A stretch of 64,000 nucleotides of DNA from Amycolatopsis thermalba (lineage in GTDB: Bacteria > Actinomycetota > Actinomycetes > Mycobacteriales > Pseudonocardiaceae). Shown here piece by piece: positions 44,187 through 54,918 of this stretch. The stretch is from NCBI RefSeq assembly GCF_003385215.1, contig NZ_PQHW01000020.1:1-64000 (forward strand), in the 5' to 3' direction. How positions within the stretch are numbered: position 1 is the stretch's first letter; the number at the start of each line of letters is the position of its first letter. The notes under the pieces were generated by a model. The model was not told where the DNA came from, searched no databases, and saw nothing but the letters and a program-made list of their open reading frames with translations. Both the position numbers and the translations under genes were made by a program.

Positions 44187-45061
44187 AGGGCCACCGCCAG
44201 TGCGCCCTCCAGGTCGGTGTGCACGAACGTGAACCCGGCCTTCTCCAGTACCGCGGGGACCGCGCGCTGCGAGATCAGCGCCATCTCGTCGGCCACCTCG
44301 CCGAGCGCGGCGCGCAGCGCGAAACCGGGCACCCACCACGGCGCCGGCCGACGCAGCGCGTGCCCGAGCGCGCGGGTGAACTCGGCGTTGGTCGCCGGTT
44401 CCGGGTTGCACAGGTTCACCGGGCCGGACAGCGTCTCGTGTTCGAGGAGGAACCGCACCGCGGCCACGTGGTCACGCAGGCTGATCCACGGCATGTACTG
44501 CCCGCCGTCGCCGAGCCGCCCGCCCAGGCCGAGCCAGAACAGCGGCTTCAGCGGCCCGATCAGGCCGCCCTTCGCGAGCACCAGGCCGGTGCGCAGGTTG
44601 ACCACGCGGGAACCGGCCTCGGCCGCGGGTGCCGTCGCCTCCTCCCACGCCTCGCACAGCTCGGCCAGGAAGCCGTCGCCCCGCGGCGAGTCCTCGGTGA
44701 CGACCGTGTCGCCGGTGTCGCCGTAGTAGCCGACGCCGGAGGCGTTCACCAGCGCCGGGATCCGGTACTCGGCGACCGCTTCGGCGAGGACCTCGGTCGG
44801 CTCGACGCGGCTGTCCCGGATCATCTGCTTGCGGGCCGCGCTCCACCGCAGTCCCATCGGCGAGCCGCACAGGTTGACGACGGTGCTGACGTCCTCGAAG
44901 GCGCGGTCGTCGATCCGCCCGGCCGGCGGGTCCCACGAGTGTTCGTCCGCGGCCCGGGCCGGGCGCCGCACCAGGCGGCGCACGTCGTGCCCGGAGTCGC
45001 GCAGCGCGGCGACGAGCGCCGAGCCGAGGAGCCCGCTGGAGCCGGCGATCAGAACTCGCAT
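44183..45061 (-). CDS. TIGR01777-family (SDR39U1-like) epimerase
   Basis: A 292-residue extended-SDR protein with the Rossmann motif AGSSGLLGSAL and the family stretches NLCGSPMG, NASGVGYYGD, RTGLVLAKGG and MPWISLRDH. In mycobacteria the same family (Rv2216) sits between dlaT and lipB, exactly as here. Its biochemical role is unknown. ATG 45061 begins directly at the nucleotide-binding strand. Coupled to the PAP2 gene by overlap. Confidence 0.92.
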   Translation of the reverse strand: MRVLIAGSSGLLGSALVAALRDSGHDVRRLVRRPARAADEHSWDPPAGRIDDRAFEDVSTVVNLCGSPMGLRWSAARKQMIRDSRVEPTEVLAEAVAEYRIPALVNASGVGYYGDTGDTVVTEDSPRGDGFLAELCEAWEEATAPAAEAGSRVVNLRTGLVLAKGGLIGPLKPLFWLGLGGRLGDGGQYMPWISLRDHVAAVRFLLEHETLSGPVNLCNPEPATNAEFTRALGHALRRPAPWWVPGFALRAALGEVADEMALISQRAVPAVLEKAGFTFVHTDLEGALAVAL

Positions 45062-45102
45062 ACCCCGATGGTTGCGCACGCCGCCGGTTCGCGCACGTTC
45101 CC

Positions 45103-45555
45103 TCACCGCAGTTGCCCGGCGACGTCGGCGGCCGCGGTCAGCAGCACGAGCACCGGGATCGTGGCGCGGGCGGGCAACCGGTAGCTGCCGCGCTTGTCCG
45201 GCTCGACGATCCCGGCGCCGGTGAGTGCTTTGAGGTGGTGGTAGAGCTGCCCGGTCGAGCCGAGGCCGGCGGCTTCCTGGAGGGCGGCGGCCGGCTGCGG
45301 CCCGCTCGCGGCCAGCGCCCGCACGATCGCCAGGCGCGCCGGATTGCCCAGCGCCGCCAGGACTTCCGCGCGCGGACCGTCGTCCAGGGCCAGCGCGCGG
45401 GCCGGGGTGACGGTGATCTCCCACTCGAGTTCGAGCGGCTCCTCGGTGCGGCCGCGGTAAGCGACCACACCGGTCCCGTCCGCCCTGGCGCCGCTTTCCA
45501 GCGCGGCCACCCGGCGTTCCAGGTCCGCCAGACGGTTGAGCACGTCGTCGTTCAC
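45103..45555 (-). CDS. ArsR-like winged-helix regulator
   Basis: A 150-residue regulator. The N-terminal coiled-coil-like segment (LADLERRVAALES) is followed by a winged helix with ALGNPARLAIVRALA and LGSTGQLYHHLKAL. No cysteine metal site, so it does not look like a metal sensor. It starts 17 nt after the beta-lactamase-like gene and probably belongs to the same transcript, so a palindrome upstream of that gene may be its binding site. Confidence 0.85.
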   Translation of the reverse strand: MNDDVLNRLADLERRVAALESGARADGTGVVAYRGRTEEPLELEWEITVTPARALALDDGPRAEVLAALGNPARLAIVRALAASGPQPAAALQEAAGLGSTGQLYHHLKALTGAGIVEPDKRGSYRLPARATIPVLVLLTAAADVAGQLR

Positions 45556-45571
45556 GGACCCAGCATGACGG

Positions 45572-46642
45572 TCAGCCGCGCAGTGCCCGCACGAACCCGT
45601 CGAAACCCTCCCGCGTGGACAGTGCGGCGAGCCCGGCGCGCACGAACGGCCCCTGGTGGGCGAAATCCGCGTCGGCCACGTCGTCGAGCAGGAGCGCGAG
45701 GGTCGCGGCGCGTCCGCCCGGCCACCGCACGGTCATCCCGGCGGTCAGCACGCGCGGCAGGCTGCCGCCCTTGAACGCGACCGCCGCGGCGCCGGGCGGG
45801 ACGAGCGCGGCGAAGGGCTCCTCCAGGTGCCGCCGCACGACGGTCTCGCCGAAGCGTCCGGACGCGAGCGCGCGGTGCATCGCGAACAACCCGGCCGCGC
45901 TCCCGCGCCCGTGCCCGCGCGTCCAGGCCACCTGGGCGTCGGCACCCGGCGCGGTCTGGAAGCGGGCGAGCACCTCGTCCCGGAACGCCGGCTCGGTGGC
46001 GAACCGGCGCGCCAGCCGGTCGCCCGCGGCGGGCCGCAGCGCGGGGGAGCGCGGGAGGAACTCGGGGAACAGCAGCAGGAGCACCTCGCCGCAGAACGAC
46101 CGGAGGTCGGGCCGGAGCCAGCCGCCGCGGGCGGCCGCGGCGGTCAGGGCCCGGTCGCCGAGGCGGTCGCGCAGGTAGTCCGCCGCGGCGTTGTCGCTGA
46201 AGACGATCATCGCGCGGGCCAGCCGGTCCAGCGGGACCGTCGCGTCGGGGTCGAGCGCGTTGCCCCGGTCCGTGTGCGGGATGCCGAGTTCCCGGAGGGC
46301 GGACAGGTGGGCGCCGCCGTCGCCGCCGAACGGGTAGAACGCCTCCCAGTCGCCGAGCCGCACCGGCTCGTCCGGGTTCAGGCCATGCTCGACCGCGGCG
46401 GCGTAGGCGGCGAGGTGCACGACCTTGATCGTGGACGCCAGGACCTGCGGGGCGTGCGGCCGGTGCGCCACCCGGCGCCCGTCGGCGTCCACGGCCAAGG
46501 CGCCGACCTGGTCGCGGTGCCGGGCGATCCAGTCGAACCAGCCCTGCGGGGTGGACGTGTCGGCGACCGCGGTCGCGGGCACGGCGAGCGTGGCCGCGCC
46601 GGCGAGTGCCGCGGAGCCGAGCAGCGTGCGCCGGGAAAGCAC
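45572..46642 (-). CDS. Tat-exported class A beta-lactamase-like serine hydrolase
   Basis: A 356-residue protein with a twin-arginine signal (MLSRRTLLGSAALAG, cleavage after ATAVA). The penicillin-binding fold shows STIK (SxxK), SDN and a KGG motif in place of KTG. The SxxK-SDN pattern fits class A beta-lactamases, but the insertion around 150-210 and the missing Glu166-type omega loop make real lactamase activity uncertain. It may be a cell-wall peptidase or esterase. First gene of a pair with an ArsR regulator. Confidence 0.8.
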   Translation of the reverse strand: MLSRRTLLGSAALAGAATLAVPATAVADTSTPQGWFDWIARHRDQVGALAVDADGRRVAHRPHAPQVLASTIKVVHLAAYAAAVEHGLNPDEPVRLGDWEAFYPFGGDGGAHLSALRELGIPHTDRGNALDPDATVPLDRLARAMIVFSDNAAADYLRDRLGDRALTAAAARGGWLRPDLRSFCGEVLLLLFPEFLPRSPALRPAAGDRLARRFATEPAFRDEVLARFQTAPGADAQVAWTRGHGRGSAAGLFAMHRALASGRFGETVVRRHLEEPFAALVPPGAAAVAFKGGSLPRVLTAGMTVRWPGGRAATLALLLDDVADADFAHQGPFVRAGLAALSTREGFDGFVRALRG

Positions 46643-46662
46643 GAAGACCCCCTCCTCCAGTT

Positions 46663-46678
46663 TTCCGTAATTACGGAA
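46663..46678. promoter_or_regulatory. Perfect 16-bp palindrome upstream of the beta-lactamase-like gene
   Basis: TTCCGTAATTACGGAA, 20-35 bp before the start codon of the serine hydrolase and notably AT-rich for this genome. A good operator candidate for the ArsR-like protein encoded downstream in the same unit. Confidence 0.6.
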
Positions 46679-46708
46679 TACCGGCGGAGGGGGTCCCCGG
46701 TCAAGCGG

Positions 46709-48475
46709 TTACAGGCCCAGCTCGTCCTCGAAGTGGCCCTCTTCGAGGCGGTTCTTGATCGTGGTCAGGAACCGGCCCGCGTCGGCGCCGTCGATCAGGC
46801 GGTGGTCGTAGGTCAGGGCCAGGTAGGCCATCGACCGGATGGCGATGGTGTCCTGCCCCTCGGCGTCGGTGACCACGACCGGCCGCTTCACCACCGCGCC
46901 GACGCCCAGGATCCCGGACTGCGGCTGGTTGATGATCGGCGTGTCGAACAGGGCGCCGTTGCTGCCCAGGTTGGTCACCGTGAAGGTACCGCCCGACAGC
47001 TCGTCCGGCTTGATCTTGTTCGCGCGCCTGCTCGCCGCGATGTCGGCGATCGCCCGGGCCAGGCCGGCCAGGTTCAGCTCGCCCGCCTTGTGGATCACCG
47101 GCGAGAGGAGACCGCGGTCGGTGTCCACCGCGACGGCGAGGTGCTCCTCGCCGAAGTAGGTGATCTCCTTCTTCTCCTCGTCCAGGTAGGCGTTGATGTT
47201 CGGGTGCTGCTTGAGCGCCTCGACCGTCGCCTTGGCGAAGAACGGCAGGAACGTGAGCTTCACGCCCTCCCGCTCCTGGAAGGCGGCCTTCGCCTGCTGG
47301 CGCAGCCGGGCGATCTTGGTGACGTCCACCTCGAACACCTGGGTCAGCTGCGCCGAGCTCTGCAGCGACTCGCGGGTGCGCTGCGCGATGACCTGGCGGA
47401 TCCGCGTCGCCTTCTGCACGGTGCCGCGCAGCGCGGCCAGCTCCGGCGACGGGGCCGCGGGGGCCTTCGCCACGGGGGCGCTCGGCGCGGCGGCCGGGGC
47501 CTGCGCGGCGGGAGCCGGAGCGCTCTGCTTCTGCTTCGCCTCGGCCGCCGCCAGCACGTCCTGCTTGCGGATGCGGCCGCCGACACCGCTGCCGGTCACC
47601 GTCGCCAGGTCGATGCCGTGCTCGGTGGCGAGCTTGCGGACCAGCGGGGTGACGTACGGGCCGCTGCCGTTGCCGTCGCTCGCGGCCGGGGCGGCCTGCG
47701 GCTGCGGAGCCGGCTGCTGCGGCGCGGGCTGCTGCGGCGCGGGGGCCTGCGCGGCCGGGGCCGGCTCGGGCTTCGGTTCCGGCTTCGGCTCGGGCTTGGG
47801 CTCCGGCGCCTTCTGCTGCTCCTGCTGCGGGGCGGGCGCGGCGCTCGCGTCGCCGATGATGGCGAGCGTGCCGCCGACCTCGACGGTCTCGTCCTCCTGC
47901 ACGCTGATCTCCAGCAGGGTGCCGGCGATCGGCGACGGGACCTCGGTGTCGACCTTGTCGGTCGAGATCTCCAGCAGCGGCTCGTCGACCGCGACCGTGT
48001 CGCCGACCGACTTCAGCCAGCGGGTGACGGTGCCCTCGGTGACGCTCTCGCCCAGCTCGGGCAGCGTGACCGGCGTGCCCTGAGCAGAACCACCCTGGGC
48101 AGAACCACCCTGAGCGGAACCACTGGGGGCGGGCTGCGCCTCCTGTTGCTGCGGGGCGGCCTGCTGCTGCGGCTCGGGCTCCGGCTCGGCCTGCTGCGCG
48201 GGCGCCTGCTCCTGCGCCGGAGCGGAACCGCCGCCGGAACCGTCGTCGATCACGGCGAGCTCGCCGCCCACCTCGACGGTCTCGTCCTCCTGGGCGACGA
48301 TCTTCTGCAGCGTGCCGGCGACCGGCGACGGGACCTCGGTGTCGACCTTGTCGGTGGAGATCTCCAGCAGCGGCTCGTCGACCGCGACCGTGTCACCCTC
48401 CTGCTTCAGCCAGCGGGTGACGGTGCCCTCGGTGACGCTCTCGCCGAGCTCCGGCAGTGTGACGGAGAAGGCCAT
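46709..48475 (-). CDS. sucB: Dihydrolipoamide acyltransferase (E2), two lipoyl domains
   Basis: E2 core of a 2-oxoacid dehydrogenase, 588 residues; the mycobacterial homologue DlaT serves pyruvate dehydrogenase and peroxidase complexes. Two nearly identical lipoyl domains carry the modified lysines in [10 protein letters not shown] (Lys43 and Lys174). They are joined by Ala/Pro/Gln linkers, one with three GSAQG repeats. Next comes the E3-binding domain ([23 protein letters not shown]). The catalytic domain ends with [13 protein letters not shown]. It lies 41 nt after lpd, same direction. LipA and LipB upstream supply lipoate. Confidence 0.96.
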   Translation of the reverse strand: MAFSVTLPELGESVTEGTVTRWLKQEGDTVAVDEPLLEISTDKVDTEVPSPVAGTLQKIVAQEDETVEVGGELAVIDDGSGGGSAPAQEQAPAQQAEPEPEPQQQAAPQQQEAQPAPSGSAQGGSAQGGSAQGTPVTLPELGESVTEGTVTRWLKSVGDTVAVDEPLLEISTDKVDTEVPSPIAGTLLEISVQEDETVEVGGTLAIIGDASAAPAPQQEQQKAPEPKPEPKPEPKPEPAPAAQAPAPQQPAPQQPAPQPQAAPAASDGNGSGPYVTPLVRKLATEHGIDLATVTGSGVGGRIRKQDVLAAAEAKQKQSAPAPAAQAPAAAPSAPVAKAPAAPSPELAALRGTVQKATRIRQVIAQRTRESLQSSAQLTQVFEVDVTKIARLRQQAKAAFQEREGVKLTFLPFFAKATVEALKQHPNINAYLDEEKKEITYFGEEHLAVAVDTDRGLLSPVIHKAGELNLAGLARAIADIAASRRANKIKPDELSGGTFTVTNLGSNGALFDTPIINQPQSGILGVGAVVKRPVVVTDAEGQDTIAIRSMAYLALTYDHRLIDGADAGRFLTTIKNRLEEGHFEDELGL

Positions 48476-48516
48476 CGTGAATTGACTCCCTTGAATCTTG
48501 TCGGCTGCGGTCCGGC

Positions 48517-49890
48517 TCAGCTGTGCACGTGCAGTGGCTTGCCGGCCAGGGCGAGGTGTGCTTCGCCGAGGGCTTCGGTCTGGGTCGGGTGGGCGTGGAT
48601 CAGCGGAGCGACGTCCTCCGGGAAGGCCTCCCAGTTGTAGATCAGCTGGGCTTCGCCGATCAGTTCGCCGACCCGGTCCCCGACCAGGTGCAGGCCGACG
48701 ACCGGCCCGTCCGGCGCCTTGATCACCTTGATCGCGCCGGAAGTCTTGAGGATCTGGCTCTTGCCGTTGCCGGCCAGGTCGTACGTGAAGGTCTTCACGT
48801 CGGAGCCGTAGCGTTCCTTCGCCGCCGCCTCGGTCAGGCCCACGGAGGCGACCTCGGGGTGGCTGTAGGTGACGCGCGGGATGCCCGCCTCGTCGATCGC
48901 CTTCGGCTGCAGCCCGGCGATCTCCTCGGCGACGAAGATGCCCTGGGCGAAGCCGCGGTGCGCGAGCTGCAGGCCGGGCACGATGTCGCCGACGGCGTAG
49001 ACGTTCGGCAGGTTGGTGCGCAGGCGCTCGTCGGTGAGGACGAAACCGCGCTCCATCTTGACGCCGGCCTCCTCGTAGCCGTGCCCCGCGGTGTTCGGGC
49101 CGCGGCCGACGGCGACCAGCAGCAGGTCGGCCTCCAGCGTCTCACCGGATTCCAGGGACACGGTCACCCCGTTGTCGTCCTGCTTGGCGCCGGTGAACTT
49201 CACGCCGGTCTTGAAGCCGATCTTGCGCCGGCGGAACGCGCGCTCGAGCTGCTTGCTGGCGAACTCGTCCTCGGCCGGGACCAGCCGCGGCAGCGCCTCG
49301 ACGATCGTCACGTCCACGCCGAAGGAGGCCCACACGCTGGCGAACTCGACGCCGATGACGCCGCCGCCGAGCACGACGACCTTCTCCGGGATCCAGTCCA
49401 GGGTCAGCGCCTCGTCGCTGGCGATGATCCGGCCGCCCAGCTCCAGGCCCGGCAGGGTCTTCGAGTACGAGCCGGTGGCCAGGATCAGGTTCTTGCCCGT
49501 GTACCGGGTGCCGTCCACCTCGACCGTGGTGCCGCCGACGAACGTGCCGGTGCCCTCGACGACGGTGACCTTGTGGGCCTTCGCCAGGCCCTGCAGCCCC
49601 TTGTAGAGGCGGCTGATGACCCCGTCCTTGTACTTGTGGACGCCGGCGATGTCGACGCCCTCCAGGGTGGTCTTCACACCGAACTGCTCGCCCTCGCGGG
49701 CGGTGTCGGCGACCTCGGCGGCGTGGAGCAGTGCCTTGGTCGGGATGCAGCCGCGATGCAGGCACGTCCCGCCCAGTTTGTCCTTCTCGATCAGGATGAC
49801 GGACTGGCCCAGCTCCGCGGCGCGGAAAGCCGCGGCGTAGCCGCCGGATCCGCCACCGAGGATCACCAGGTCGGCGCCAGCGTCGCTCAC
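48517..49890 (-). CDS. lpdA: Dihydrolipoamide dehydrogenase (E3)
   Basis: A 457-residue FAD/NAD disulfide reductase that reoxidises the E2 lipoyl group. FAD motif [10 protein letters not shown], redox disulfide [16 protein letters not shown] motif [16 protein letters not shown]-binding YAVGDI and the C-terminal His-Pro in [11 protein letters not shown] 49890 with GAGGAG 8 nt upstream is preferred to the in-frame upstream start at 49917. It precedes sucB, so E3 and E2 are made from one operon. Confidence 0.96.
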   Translation of the reverse strand: MSDAGADLVILGGGSGGYAAAFRAAELGQSVILIEKDKLGGTCLHRGCIPTKALLHAAEVADTAREGEQFGVKTTLEGVDIAGVHKYKDGVISRLYKGLQGLAKAHKVTVVEGTGTFVGGTTVEVDGTRYTGKNLILATGSYSKTLPGLELGGRIIASDEALTLDWIPEKVVVLGGGVIGVEFASVWASFGVDVTIVEALPRLVPAEDEFASKQLERAFRRRKIGFKTGVKFTGAKQDDNGVTVSLESGETLEADLLLVAVGRGPNTAGHGYEEAGVKMERGFVLTDERLRTNLPNVYAVGDIVPGLQLAHRGFAQGIFVAEEIAGLQPKAIDEAGIPRVTYSHPEVASVGLTEAAAKERYGSDVKTFTYDLAGNGKSQILKTSGAIKVIKAPDGPVVGLHLVGDRVGELIGEAQLIYNWEAFPEDVAPLIHAHPTQTEALGEAHLALAGKPLHVHS

Positions 49891-50028
49891 GTCATTTACT
49901 CCTCGTTTTACGTCCAAACCCTCATCATCTTGTCACTACGGAGTCCGGCCCTGCGAGGTAGCCGGGTGTGTTAATCGGCGCACTTCTGATCGCCGGGATA
50001 ATGGCGGGGGAGGGCCGGCGGAGATGAG

Positions 50029-50370
50029 GTGGTCGAGGTGGGTCTGTTCGACGGTCTGAAGCGCAGGCGCGGCGCCGGGAAACCGGGCACGCTGCGCCGT
50101 GCCAGCGACGCTGACCTGCGTCATCTGGAGGGCTGGGCGGCCGCGCGGCGGGGCGTCGAGGCGTTCGTGGAGCCGCGGACGACGGTCACCGAGACCACGG
50201 TCGTCCTGGTCGCGCACGACGGCGAATGGACGCGGCGGCGGATCGGCAGCCTGGACGCCGCGCAGCAGTTCGGGCGCAAGCATTCGATCCCGGTCTACGA
50301 GGTCGCGAAAGTCGGTTACCCCAAGCGCATGCGCGAATACACAGAGCGGCAGAAGCGCGCCGGGGGCTGA
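50029..50370 (+). CDS. Conserved actinobacterial small protein of unknown function
   Basis: A 113-residue basic protein: GLFDGLKRRR at the N-terminus, a central TTVTETTVVLVAHDGEWTRRR strand pair and a C-terminal YPKRMREYTERQK helix. It looks like a small cytoplasmic alpha/beta protein. Proteins of this type are often labelled oxidoreductase without evidence. Start at GTG 50029 or GTG 50038. Divergent to lpdA. Function not known. Confidence 0.75.
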   Translation: MVEVGLFDGLKRRRGAGKPGTLRRASDADLRHLEGWAAARRGVEAFVEPRTTVTETTVVLVAHDGEWTRRRIGSLDAAQQFGRKHSIPVYEVAKVGYPKRMREYTERQKRAGG

Positions 50371-50372
50371 CG

Positions 50373-50656
50373 TCAGTCCAGGTCGGACGGATCGAGGACG
50401 AAGCGGTAGCGGACGTCGCCCCGCGCCAGGCACTCGTTGACCCTGGCCGAGGGGAGCACCTCGGCGACGGCGGTGATCCCGTGCGGCGCGGAGGCGAGCA
50501 CGGCGGCGGTCGCGGGCCTGCCACCGCTGCCCGCCGAGCGAGCTTCCTGCGCCGGGCTAGCCACGTCTACGCCGCGACGGCCGGGGAGCCCGGCGACGTC
50601 CACGACCGCCGCCGAGCGCTCCTCCGCGAAACCGTCCGCCGCGCCGTGACCCCGGG
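50373..50656 (-). pseudogene. C-terminal remnant of a zinc-type alcohol dehydrogenase
   Basis: The last 36 codons (about 50373-50483) read HGITAVAEVLPSARVNECL and ARGDVRYRFVLDPSDLD, the end of NADP-dependent medium-chain alcohol dehydrogenases (HGI..EVE.IP...IN.A...L...DVRYRFV.D). Upstream codons contain only scrambled traces. The Rossmann and zinc domains are missing, because the aminopeptidase gene lies directly behind. A decayed fragment, not a working gene. Confidence 0.65.
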
Positions 50657-52162
<1,506 letters not shown>

Positions 52163-52261
52163 TTGTGGCTCCTCGCGCATCCATCGACGGTCGTGCCGGG
52201 TCGGGTACCCGGCCGGGTAGTGAGCCATGCTAATGAGGACGGAGCCCGGCGGGAGAGGCAG

Positions 52262-53239
52262 GTGGTGGGCGTGCGGCTGGCGGCGGGGCTGCTGATCGCG
52301 CTGGCCGTGGGCGCGCGGGCGGGCGGCTGGTGGCTGCTCGGTGGCGCGGTGGTGGCGGCGCTGCTGGCGTTCTGCGTGCCGCGGACCCCCGCGCTGGAGC
52401 CGAACCCGGCCCGGCTGCTGGCCGCGACGCGCCTGGTGTCCCGGCTCGCGCTGGTGCCGCTGTTCGCCGCGGTGTTCGCCGCCTACCTGTTCCCGGACCA
52501 GCCGTGGGCGGGCGCGGTCGTCGCGCTCGTGATCACCGCCGCCGACGCCGCCGGGTTGCGGCTGGCCCGGTACGCGCGGGCGTGGCTGCTGGGTGTCCTG
52601 CTGGTCGCCGGGGCCGGGTTCGTGGCGCTGAGCTTCGCGATCGAGCCCGCGCAACCGGTGACCGCGCCGCAGTTCACGATCGGCGGGCTGTGCGCGGCGG
52701 GCGCGGTGCTGTTCCCGTTGCTGCCCCGGCACAACCCGCCCTGGCTCGCGGGCTCGGTGGTGGCGGTGCTGGCGATCGGCGCGGGTGCGCTGTACCAGCT
52801 CGGCCCGGTGCGGCTGGCGCTGTCCGGGGTGCCCGTCCGCGACGCGCTGGCGGCGCTGGACGGTCAGGTGCTGGATCCGTTGCTGGCCGGGGTCGTCGTC
52901 CTGTCCACTGTGCCCGCCGCGCTGCTCGCGCTGGGCGAGGCGCGGGCGGAACTGTCCTGGCCGCGGGTGTCCGTCGCGTGTGGACTGATCGCCGCGGTGG
53001 TGGCCGTGCTGCTGGACCCGGATCAGGCGCTGCTGCTGGCCGCCGCGGCCGCGCTGGCCGAGGTGCTGGTGACCGCGGTGCTGTCGATGATCGCCGGGAT
53101 CACCGTGCGCGCCGTGATCGCGGCGGTACTGGCCGTGACGCTGCTGGCCTGGCTGCCGCCGGTGTATCTACTGGGGACGGTCGCCGCCGTCGCGGCGGGC
53201 ACCGTCGTCACGCGACGAGCAGGAACGCCACCACGGTGA
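52262..53239 (+). CDS. Multi-pass membrane protein of unknown function
   Basis: About 325 residues and roughly ten hydrophobic segments, very rich in Ala, Leu and Val, with almost no charged residues inside segments. No recognised transporter motif. It starts at GTG 52262 or 52265 behind GGGAGAGGCAG. A membrane protein gene also lies near ilvE in mycobacteria, but I cannot confirm homology. The 3' end overlaps the convergent small membrane gene by 32 bp. Confidence 0.8.
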   Translation: MVGVRLAAGLLIALAVGARAGGWWLLGGAVVAALLAFCVPRTPALEPNPARLLAATRLVSRLALVPLFAAVFAAYLFPDQPWAGAVVALVITAADAAGLRLARYARAWLLGVLLVAGAGFVALSFAIEPAQPVTAPQFTIGGLCAAGAVLFPLLPRHNPPWLAGSVVAVLAIGAGALYQLGPVRLALSGVPVRDALAALDGQVLDPLLAGVVVLSTVPAALLALGEARAELSWPRVSVACGLIAAVVAVLLDPDQALLLAAAAALAEVLVTAVLSMIAGITVRAVIAAVLAVTLLAWLPPVYLLGTVAAVAAGTVVTRRAGTPPR

Positions 53240-53516
53240 TCAGCGCGGTGGCGACCGCGAGGATGATCACCGACTTGGCCGGCAGGTCGCGCGGGAACAC
53301 CTTCTTGTCGTGGATGCTGCGCCACCACACGATTCCGAAGATGCCGCCGACCAGGCCGATGATCCCGCCGAACACCCCGAGCAGGGCGTAGCCGAGGAGC
53401 GTCAGCTCACCCACCGCGAAGGTGAGCAGGATGGCGGTGAGGAACGTCTTGACGTCGGAGGCGGGTCCGGCGGACACCGAGTTCGGTGTGGCGGGCTGCG
53501 GCACGTTGGCGGTCAC
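53208..53516 (-). CDS. Small membrane protein
   Basis: A 102-residue protein with an N-terminal Pro/Ala segment and three hydrophobic helices (FLTAILLTFAVGELTLLGYA, VFGGIIGLVGGIFGIVWW and [20 protein letters not shown]). A short basic loop, HDKKVFPRDLP, lies between the second and third. GTG start at 53516. Divergent to ilvE. Unknown function; regular hydrophobic spacing and high GC3 support a real gene. Confidence 0.75.
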   Translation of the reverse strand: MTANVPQPATPNSVSAGPASDVKTFLTAILLTFAVGELTLLGYALLGVFGGIIGLVGGIFGIVWWRSIHDKKVFPRDLPAKSVIILAVATALITVVAFLLVA

Positions 53517-53564
53517 GCGGTCATGGTAGGGGAGTAGGTGATTCTCGGAAGTCCAACTAACCGT

Positions 53565-53576
53565 TATCCTGGTCGA
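53565..53576 (+). promoter_or_regulatory. ilvE -10 box, probably leaderless mRNA
   Basis: TATCCT (53565-53570) ends 6 nt before the ATG, so transcription should start at or next to the initiation codon. A weak TTCTCG sits 17 bp upstream. Confidence 0.5.
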
Positions 53577-54680
53577 ATGACGACCACGTTGCCCTTCACC
53601 CGTACCCCGCACCCGTCTCCCGCTTCGGCGGAGCGTGTAGCCGAGGTACTGGCGAAGCCGGGCTTCGGGACGTTCTTCACCGACCACATGGTCTCGATCA
53701 AGTACAGCAACGACCGCGGCTGGTACGACGCGAACGTCGGCCCCTACGAGCCGATCGTGCTCGACCCCGCCACGTCGGTGCTGCACTACGCGCAGGCGAT
53801 CTTCGAGGGCCTGAAGGTCTACCGGCAGCCGGACGGATCGGTCGCGGCGTTCCGCCCGGACGCCAACGCGGCGCGTTTCCGCCGGTCCGCGGCCCGCATC
53901 GCGATGCCGGAGCTGCCCGAGGAGCTGTTCCTCGGCTCCCTGCACGAGCTGATGGCGGTCGACGAGCGCTGGGTGCCCACCAACCCGGGCGACACGCTGT
54001 ACCTGCGGCCGTTCATGATCTCCACCTCGGTGGGGCTCGGCGTGAACGCACCCGCCACCGAGTACCTGTACCTGGTGATCGCCTCGCCGGCCGGCTCGTA
54101 CTTCACCGGCGGGGTCAAGCCGGTGAGCGTGTGGCTGTCCACCGAGTACGTGCGGGCGGCCCCGGGCGGCACCGGCGCGGCGAAGTTCGCCGGCAACTAC
54201 GCGGCGTCCTTCGTGGCCCAGGCGCAGGCCGTCGAGCAGGGCTGCGACCAGGTGGTGTGGCTCGACGCGGTGGAGCGCCGCTACGTCGAGGAGATGGGCG
54301 GCATGAACCTGTTCTTCGTGTTCGGCTCGGGCGCGGACGCCCGGATCGTCACGCCGGAACTGTCCGGTTCGCTGCTGCCCGGCGTCACGCGCGACTCGCT
54401 GATCAAGCTGGCCGCCGACCACGGCCTGGGCATCGAGGAGCGCCGCATCTCCACCGACGAGTGGGAGAAGTCGGCCGCGTCCGGTGAGCTGACCGAGGTG
54501 TTCGCGTGCGGCACCGCGGCGGTCATCACGCCGGTCGGCCGGGTCAAGCACGCCGGCGGCGAGTTCACCATCGCGGGCGGCCAGCCCGGCGAGGTGACGA
54601 TGAAGCTGCGCGCCGAGCTGACCGGCATCCAGGACGGCACGCGCCCCGACCCGCACGGCTGGATGCACAAGCTGTCCTGA
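53577..54680 (+). CDS. ilvE: Branched-chain amino acid aminotransferase
   Basis: Fold-type IV PLP enzyme of 367 residues that interconverts leucine, isoleucine and valine with their 2-oxo acids. Motifs: [15 protein letters not shown], the PLP Lys in [12 protein letters not shown], and [12 protein letters not shown] with [12 protein letters not shown]. The ATG at 53577 lacks a Shine-Dalgarno, consistent with a leaderless message. A strong terminator follows 10 nt after the stop. Confidence 0.96.
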   Translation: MTTTLPFTRTPHPSPASAERVAEVLAKPGFGTFFTDHMVSIKYSNDRGWYDANVGPYEPIVLDPATSVLHYAQAIFEGLKVYRQPDGSVAAFRPDANAARFRRSAARIAMPELPEELFLGSLHELMAVDERWVPTNPGDTLYLRPFMISTSVGLGVNAPATEYLYLVIASPAGSYFTGGVKPVSVWLSTEYVRAAPGGTGAAKFAGNYAASFVAQAQAVEQGCDQVVWLDAVERRYVEEMGGMNLFFVFGSGADARIVTPELSGSLLPGVTRDSLIKLAADHGLGIEERRISTDEWEKSAASGELTEVFACGTAAVITPVGRVKHAGGEFTIAGGQPGEVTMKLRAELTGIQDGTRPDPHGWMHKLS

Positions 54681-54690
54681 TCGTTGTTTC

Positions 54691-54732
54691 GACAAGGGCC
54701 ACCCCGCCGGTTCCGGTGAGGTGGCCCTTGTC
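54691..54732 (+). terminator. ilvE terminator
   Basis: Perfect 13-bp stem gacaagggccacc / ggtggcccttgtc with a 16-nt loop, directly after ilvE. There is no T-tract. Confidence 0.8.
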
Positions 54733-54735
54733 GCG

Positions 54736-54915
54736 TCACCACGGGTGGTGGCGCTGCACGCGCACGGTTCGCGGGTCGATCCACGAGGGCCTGTCGAGCT
54801 GGAAACCTGTCCGCATCCAGGAAGCGCGCCGGGACCGCTTCCGCGTCCGGTGGGCGCACCCACTGATGGACCAGCCCGCGCAGGGGCACTTGATCGTCGG
54901 GTCCGAAGTGATCAT
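54736..54915 (-). CDS. Candidate 59-residue protein downstream of the amidohydrolase
   Basis: ATG with GAGGAG at 7 nt, starting 3 nt after the amidohydrolase stop. Starts MITSDPTIKCPCAG, very basic, three cysteines and several Trp/His near the end (VQRHHPW). No family recognised. Spacing and ribosome-binding site favour translation; odd composition and decayed neighbours speak against it. Confidence 0.35.
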   Translation of the reverse strand: MITSDPTIKCPCAGWSISGCAHRTRKRSRRASWMRTGFQLDRPSWIDPRTVRVQRHHPW

Positions 54916-54918
54916 GTC

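Noticed and set aside
45656-48640. 994-codon plus-strand frame across the beta-lactamase-like and E2 genes
   Set aside because: Antisense shadow of two clearly recognised proteins; low-complexity Leu/Arg/Gly composition.
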